From contig CM056561.1 of assembly GCA_029721515.1 (NCBI GenBank), positions 19,264,635-19,328,634 of the forward strand: a stretch of 64,000 nucleotides of DNA. The letters run 5' to 3'. Below are positions 58,184 to 64,000 of the stretch, piece by piece. Each line of letters opens with the position of its first letter. The stretch's first letter is position 1. Under the pieces are notes generated by a model that was not told the DNA's origin, ran no database searches, and saw nothing but the letters and a program-made list of their open reading frames with translations. This DNA comes from Synanceia verrucosa. Taxonomy: Eukaryota; Chordata; Actinopteri; Perciformes; Synanceiidae. The translations under genes were made by a program, and so were the position numbers.

Positions 58184-61083
58184 ATGAATGTGGTGGCTGC
58201 AGAGATTCCCTCACAGCAGGTATATTTCAGGCCCATAGACCTGCATGGAGACAGGGGCTTTTCAGGAAAAGGTGAGGACATTTTGTTCTCATCCCATCTC
58301 ATTTTTGCTTTAAATAGAAATGAGCGTTTCCATAATTAGGGTGGTGACAGAACTACCTGATTACTTTTGCTTTTTAACAGAGGGCTTAGCTGATGTCCTT
58401 TGGGAATTTACTTAACAGTATATGTTTAAAAAATAAACAAGGAATATGATATAGGCTGTAGATATCAGTGCCTATGCATCTGGGGATTAAAAAAGAAAAA
58501 ACATTTGACCCATTAACTATTTAAGATATCAAAGTGCTCAATGTGGCAAAATCAATTACCTCAAAAATTTGGAATATCTGAGCAAATAATCAGTAGACAA
58601 GCCTAAAACTCTGGCATTAAACCTTAAACAAGTTACAGACAATAGAACTGATCTGCTAAGTAAATGAATCAAATATGAAAGATCCAAATTTAGGGGGGAC
58701 CTGACTCATGATTTCAGTATTTCTATAAAAAAGAGATCCTGCTTTGAGGGATTGACACTAAATTATGTATTTATTTTACACAGGGAGATCACAACTGGCC
58801 TATGTGATACATGAATCCACCTGTCCTTTTAACAAAAATAGAAAATTCCCTGTTGGCCTGAAATTACCACACTGACCACTCTGACTGTCAGCCACTAATA
58901 TTAAATTGTCTTAAGCTTCTTTGTTGCCCTTTGTCAGCAGTAGATTTGAAGGATTATCATGTTTATGTGCAGCTCTGCAGGACAGACAGAGGCAGCTGCA
59001 CTCACTGTGAACTCACTGTGTCCTCTTTGTGTCAGCATAGAAAGGAGGCTTTATGTGCTGCTGGCCTAGACTATTTTTTTAATTAGGGACTACTGTGGCT
59101 TTCAGTGAAGAAGCACATAACGGCCAAACATTTTGATTATGATTAGCTGATTTGTCTCTAATGTTTTTTGTTTGTGACGGTCCAGCTGTGAGGGCTCTTA
59201 GTGTCCCTCTCTAGAGACAGCACCAGAGAGGTCAGAGGTCCCTCGCACATCAATGTCTCTCACTCCGAGTCGGAAGCCCTCCTCAGGTCAGCGCAGGTAC
59301 TGTTCACCTTCAGCACTTCAGACGGTTGTATGACTTTTCTCATTGTGTTGTGTAAGAGCATAACAAGATCTCTCCCCTCAAGGCGCTCAGTGGGCACTGG
59401 TGGTAGTGGCGGTGGCCGATATTCCCACAGTGATACATCCAGCACCCACACCTACCCTGGTCGGGTCAGAGCGGCTGAGGGCAGCCCCACAGCCCGGACG
59501 CATCCCAGCACACCCAGGTGAGATATCAGTCATGAAATATCTTGATCAATCAACAGGGACCTTTTCTGATGTGCATATCAATTCAGGCACCAGGCAAAGC
59601 ACACAGCCTGCAGCGACAACCATGGGATCAGGGTCCCGACCCCGGAGCAGTACCTCACCCCTCTGCAACAGAAGGAGGTGTGCATACGACACCTGCGAGC
59701 CAGACTAAGGGACCATATGGAAAGACTGCAGCACAGGTGAGTGAGTTTCTCCTTCATGATGGAGATCTGGTCCACTTGTTTCTGCAAAAGAGGTCTGACT
59801 CTGCTGTTCACTTGTCCTTTAACACCATCAGGGACTATGAGATAGATGAGTTGAGGAGCCAGCTGTACAGGATGCAGGAGGACTGGATAGAGGAGGAGTG
59901 TCATCGTGTGGAGGCCCAGTTGGCCCTGAAAGAGGCCCGCAAGGAGATCCAGCACCTTCAGGAGGTGGTGGAGACGGTGAGGTCCAACTTGAGTGTCCGT
60001 GAACAAGACCCCCACGACCACAAGCCATACTCAGGGTTGCAGGCCAGGCCGGGGGGCAAGTCTCGCTCCTGCGGCTGTTCCCCAGCCAGCACTTTGAGTC
60101 GCAGCACCACCCACACCCGACTGAGCAGCGAGGCTCTGCAGCTGGAGCGCAGCGCCATCGCCCCCGAGTCGAGCAGAGCGTCTCGCCCAGTGGGACAGAC
60201 CCACCTACTACTGGAGGCGGCGCTCCTGTCAGAGCAGCTGCCACCACACGGCCCCCCGCCAGGCCCCCCGACTGTGCCGCGCTCTTCCACCTATGAGAGG
60301 CTGTGCAGTGGAGGGGCGGTGTTGCCAATCTCACACTCCTGCCACACTCTGAGTAGCAGCTGCAAGTGCAGTGGCCACACCTTCCTCCCCCATCATCATC
60401 TCTTCCTGCATTTACCGCAGGAGGAAGCCCCGGTAACTGTGGCAACTGCTGTCCCTGCTACTGATCCCATCCCCACTCCTTCTCCTGCAGCAGAGAAGAA
60501 GCCAGAAGTGCGCTCCCAGGCCTGCAGCCCCACCATGACCTGGCTATGTGAGGAAAGCGGCATTGAAGAGCTGAGTATCATTTCTTTAGCCACAGCAGAC
60601 ATCACTCCCTCAGAACCACATCTGTTTCCATCACCTTTACCTGCTGCACTCTCTTCTGAGCATCTACGCAGCGAAGAGCCACCGCCACCCTACAAACCAG
60701 AGGAGAAAACTAAGACGCCAGTGCAGACCCACACCTGCCAGCCCCACCCTATAATCGCCCCACTCCCAGTGAGGCAGGACGCCATAGTAGTCGAGGTAGA
60801 GGAGGACGATGAGGGTGACCCCGAAGGTACGAATGATAACGGGTACTCCCCCCAGCTCTGCCACTGGAGCCGGTACTTTCTCGTAGACCTGTTGGCTCTG
60901 GCGATGCCAGTGGTCCCAACCATGGCGTGGCTGTGTCGAGGGGCGCCACAGGAGGTCCTGCCAGTGTATCACATCGGCTCTCTGCTGAGAGGCTGCTGTG
61001 CCGTGGCCCTCCACTCCCTCCGCCGCAGAGGTGCAGCACGAGGACGCAGGCCAGTCAGCATGAACGGAACGACTCCAATCTGA
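58184..61083 (+). CDS. snph: Syntaphilin
   Basis: Predicted 568-aa mitochondrial-outer-membrane docking protein. In mammals syntaphilin anchors axonal mitochondria to microtubules and was first described as a syntaxin-1 binder. Coding exons are 58184-58271, 59215-59296, 59383-59517, 59587-59736 and 59832-61083, with agreeing phases. The first encodes MNVVAAEIPSQQVYFRP; a start at 59253 (MSLTPSRKPSSGQRR) in the second exon is the alternative, closest to mammalian MSLPGSRR. CSDNHGIRVPTPEQYLTPLQ and KEVCIRHLRARLRDHMERLQ are near-identical to the family. A coiled coil at about 152-205 has MQEDWIEEECHRVEAQLALK. The C-terminus has paired hydrophobic segments: YFLVDLLALAMPVVPTMAWL (500-519) and VYHIGSLLRGCCAVALHSL (about 533-551). 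These distinguish it from most syntabulin-like sequences. A conserved block after the coiled coil in mammals was not found here. It lies directly beside rad21l1, as in human. Confidence 0.93.
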
Positions 61084-61363
61084 GGCTACATAAAATACAA
61101 CTCCCAACCTCTGCAGGCGCAGCAATGCTGACCTCATCACAGTCTGGAGATTGCCCCACACTGAATATCTCTTCTTATAAGTTTTCTAGATTTTACATAA
61201 TGCCCTTGTGATTTCCTGGTCATGCCTTGCCTTAGACAACAAAGAATTAGTTGTGCATTTTTTCATTACTCAAATATACTTACTGCTCCTGCCTGCAGGT
61301 TACGTGGTTTTCTTTTCATTGGAATTTGCATGTAACCCAGTTTGGTTGGGTTCTCCTGCTTGA

Positions 61364-61469
61364 ATTAAAAAGTCCCTTTACTGGATTTAGATGATATCCT
61401 CCGGGCAATGTTTATTTTATTGAAAAAAAAAAAGTGGTTGAAAGGGAATGTGAGTTAATAACAAATAAA
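61364..61469 (+). terminator. snph: Candidate poly(A) signals of snph
   Basis: The interval holds an ATTAAA variant (61364-61369) about 280 bp past the stop and a canonical AATAAA (61464-61469). Either could end the snph transcript. Confidence 0.4.
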
Positions 61470-62139
61470 TTACAGTCTGTATTGATCTGAGATCAAAAGC
61501 AATTAATAGACTTAAAGAGGACAGTGAGTGTGTAAGCATCAGACATTTCCCTCCACCCTGAAAGCACTGACTGTGGTTGAAAGCTGTCAGGACCTTTTGA
61601 AAAGCATGTTCTCAGGTGTAGAACAGGCAGATCATTGATATTTTTGCCAATAAACAAAAAACATGGATGAGTTTTAAACCACGCACTGTATTTCTTTAAT
61701 CCTGCTGGGACATTCATCCTGAAAACTAACAATATATTTTCTTGCTAAAATGAGGTTTCACATCAATGAAACTGAAAATAAAGAATAAATAAAAGTCTGC
61801 AGTTATATCCTAAACTTACAAACAATGTCAAACAAGCCACTGTGTTTCAGAAGAGCAACCTCAATATTGGTTGAGTATCTACAGTCATGTTTTTATAAAC
61901 ATGACCCACCCAGCCACATGAACGAAGGACCTGTTTGAGTAGTTTTATTGTCTCTGTAGAGACATAGCTGTTTTTGATACAGTGGTATATATTTTCTACA
62001 TCTATATATTTTACATGATCTTTGCAGAGCTGCAAGTAGAGATAAACACTTCAGTGTATGTCGTTTTCACAAAACTGTACTGCAGTTGATGATAATAATA
62101 ATAATAATAATGGCCTGTGTTTATCAGCTGCATTATCTC
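61470..62139. other. Intergenic DNA, no gene seen
   Basis: AT-rich sequence with further AATAAA matches near 61770-61800 and an (ATA)n run at about 62090-62110. No coding exon was recognised. Confidence 0.35.
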
Positions 62140-62188
62140 AATCTGTAACCATACATACTGTGATGTACAGTATGTATGGTTACAGATT
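62140..62188. repeat. Perfect 22-bp inverted repeat, 5-nt loop
   Basis: The left arm, AATCTGTAACCATACATACT then GT, is the exact reverse complement of the right arm, ACAGTATGTATGGTTACAGA then TT. The spacer is GATGT. Pairing does not extend outward. A transcript would form a tight, perfectly paired hairpin. It may be a MITE remnant or a replication-error palindrome; a small-RNA precursor is possible but not shown. Confidence 0.9.
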
Positions 62189-62439
62189 TCAGCCTCATTA
62201 TGCAATAAGATCAGCATTAAGGGATCTTTCCAATAAGGTTTTGCTGGTTGTTAAATCAACCATTCAGCTTAACGGCAGAACAGCTGAAAATTCAAACTTG
62301 ACTGTAAAATTAAGTATGATGTATAATGTATGTTTGGAGGTGCACATTTTGAATAGCTCAGTATATTTTTAATTGGTAAGACTTTGGAGCAACTACATTT
62401 CCGTCATGTGAAACTAGCCCATCTTGAAAAAAAAAAAAA

Positions 62440-62461
62440 AATAATAGAAAAAAATAAATAA

Positions 62462-62500
<39 letters not shown>

Positions 62501-62628
62501 TTGATTGGTATTAATTTACTATTATAGAATGTGTAATGTTTGTGACATCGTTGAATACAAATCTATAAATAAGATAGGATGATCCAGCCTATTTTAAAAA
62601 AAAAAAAAAAAAAAAATAATAGAAAAAA

Positions 62629-62677
<49 letters not shown>

Positions 62678-62790
62678 TTGATTGGTATTAATTTACTATT
62701 ATAGAATGTGTAATGTTTGTGACATCGTTGAATACAAATCTATAAATAAGATAGGATGATCCAGCCTATTTTAAAAAAAAAAAAAAACAA
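62440..62790. repeat. 177-bp tandem duplication with TA runs
   Basis: Two copies of a unit share A-tract, AATAATAGAAAAAAATAAAT, a long (TA)n run, then GCCTTGATTGGTATTAATTT, GAATGTGTAATGTTTGTGAC and AGATAGGATGATCCAGCC. GCCTTGATTGG recurs at 62498 and 62675, a 177-bp period. The non-repetitive parts are identical by eye, so the duplication is recent or has been homogenised; an assembly artefact at the TA runs is also possible. Confidence 0.9.
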
Positions 62791-63616
62791 AAAACTTTAT
62801 ACAGGGACATACAATGACCGAAAGGGAAGAAAAGTAGCAGTTTGTGTTAAAACTACTCTTTTAATGTGTTTTGAGTACAGAACAGAGCTTTTACAACATC
62901 AACAGTTTGTTACACACAACTCCTTCAAACAGTTAATCACAAATCTTTATGGGGGAACTTACCACGCACGTTCAGAAACTTTTCTTAATAAATCACAGAC
63001 CAAATATTTTTCCCCACAAGACCTTTTGTTTTGGCTTAAAAAAATGTTGTACAAGCAATCAACAAGACAAATGATGTCCAGCTGTGATTGTTTCGGCAAT
63101 AGGCATTTAACTGTCATAAATTAAGAATTGATGCTGCAGTACAGACAAAGAAAATCTGCAGAGACCTGCTGGCTGCTGGCTGTTCGTGGTATTAATGTGC
63201 TTCATTCCCAAATCCCTGATTGCAATGTATTCCATACTTTAATTTTAACCCAATCACAAGTATTAAAAAAGGTAATTCATACAAATATCAATGTGTCAAA
63301 CAATTTATTATCAGGATTTTTCATTACTCACAGTCATTACAACTATAATGTGAAGGCCACCAAGCCACAGGAATGAGATTGATTCAATACTGATGACACT
63401 TATCAACAGCCTGGTCCTGATGGCAGATGCAATCAATTTTTAAGTCAAATGATTAAAAAAACATCACCAATAAAAATACATAGTAAAATATGATAAAATA
63501 CATGGGATGGCCTATGACTTATTACTGTATGGAACCCAACATATGACGCCGAGTTTAAATCAAGTGACAAAAAATGTATATCTAAATGGAAAGGAGAGTG
63601 AACTAGTGAATATATA
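62791..63616. other. Intergenic DNA, no gene seen
   Basis: The 122-residue plus-strand open frame at 62756-63124 begins in the duplication's A-tract and has no recognised domain. No other structure was seen. Confidence 0.35.
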
Positions 63617-64000
63617 CACTCCTGATCAAAATTTTAAGACCAGTTAAAAAAAATTGCAAGAATTTACATTTTGCACTGTTGAATCTTAAGAAGGTTCTAA
63701 GTAGTGCTTCAAAATGGAAAAAGAAGAAATGGGGGTGAGACAAAAAAATAAAGTAAGCGAAAATGTGGATTCGGTGTCATTTTCTGTCAGGTATCCACAC
63801 TGAAAAAAAAAGCTTTCTCTCTTTGAACGCAGTCAGATTGTTGAGCTGCATCAATGAGGCCATCGCTGCTGAGGTTGGACGCAGTAAGACAGTCATTTTA
63901 AACTTCTTAAAAGAGCCTGACAACATTTAGGGTTAGATGGCAAGGGAAGTTTACAAAAATGGACACCAGTTCCAGACAGTGGATGCCCTCCGTGAAGCGA
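63617..64000 (+). mobile_element. Decayed Tc1-like transposon, cut by window end
   Basis: After a TA, the element opens CACTCCTGATCAAAATTTTA then AGACCAGTT, a typical fish Tc1-like terminus. The body matches a recalled family (GAATTTACATTTTGCACTGT, TGGATTCGGTGTCATTTTCT, AAAAAGCTTTCTCTCTTTGA). Translated remnants include the transposase N-terminal motif AIAAEVGRSKTVILNFLK. The segment encoding the start of the helix-turn-helix is shortened (GCATCAATGAGGCCATCGCT) and the frame is broken, so this copy is non-functional. The rest lies beyond the window. Confidence 0.75.

Noticed and set aside
59578..61161. Long minus-strand ORFs opposite snph
   Set aside because: They are antisense shadows of the snph last exon; the plus strand matches syntaphilin throughout.

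Overview
This is vertebrate nuclear DNA, almost certainly from a teleost fish and probably a percomorph. Genes are split into many short exons with GT-AG introns. The intergenic DNA is AT-rich and full of microsatellites. The dispersed repeats are of fish types: a tRNA-derived SINE with a (GGAT)n tail, Tc1/mariner fossils, TTAA-flanked foldback MITEs, and the hAT-like element whose ends read 'CAGTGGTGG...' and 'AAGTACTTGAGTA'. No prokaryotic features, CRISPR arrays, rRNA genes or convincing tRNA genes were seen. All gene models below were spliced by hand from splice sites, reading frame and recalled family sequences.

Layout. (1) 2.4-10.9 kb, minus strand: uckl1, a uridine-cytidine-kinase-like protein with a C-terminal UPRT-like domain. 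It has 15 coding exons, including a 17-nt microexon, and encodes 516 aa. (2) 11.4-16.6 kb, minus strand: samd10, a small SAM-domain protein of 175 aa in 5 coding exons, the first and last very short. It lies about 0.5 kb from uckl1 in the same orientation. (3) 17.1-18.6 kb: a 45-bp minisatellite of about 31.5 copies, just upstream of samd10. (4) 18.6-27.2 kb: a repeat-rich gene desert with a Tc1/mariner fossil and a three-level nest (SINE in a TTAA MITE in a hAT-like element). (5) 27.2-30.4 kb, plus strand: emilin3, an extracellular-matrix EMI-domain protein of about 917 aa. (6) 30.4-44.0 kb: a second repeat-rich desert with foldback MITEs. (7) 44.0-46.4 kb, plus strand: a non-visual opsin of the neuropsin (Opn5-like) group, 399 aa, with an atypical DRY region. 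(8) 48.3-50.9 kb, minus strand: a tentative spliced transcript that could encode a 56-aa microprotein, head-to-head with rad21l1. (9) 51.2-57.3 kb, plus strand: rad21l1, the meiotic alpha-kleisin of cohesin, 13 coding exons, 537 aa. (10) 58.2-61.1 kb, plus strand: snph (syntaphilin), 5 coding exons, 568 aa, with two C-terminal membrane segments. (11) 61.1-64.0 kb: repeats, including a perfect 22-bp hairpin, a 177-bp tandem duplication with TA runs, and the start of a decayed Tc1-like transposon cut by the window end.

The genes do not form a pathway. From recall, most have human orthologues on chromosome 20 (UCKL1 and SAMD10 at 20q13.33, EMILIN3 at 20q12, RAD21L1 and SNPH adjacent at 20p13), so this looks like a fish segment descended from the ancestral block behind human chromosome 20. 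No multi-gene system new to science was recognised. The strongest oddities are the opsin lacking DRY, the candidate microprotein, the long minisatellite open on both strands, the nested and foldback transposons, the 17-nt microexon, and the missing separase-type motif in rad21l1.
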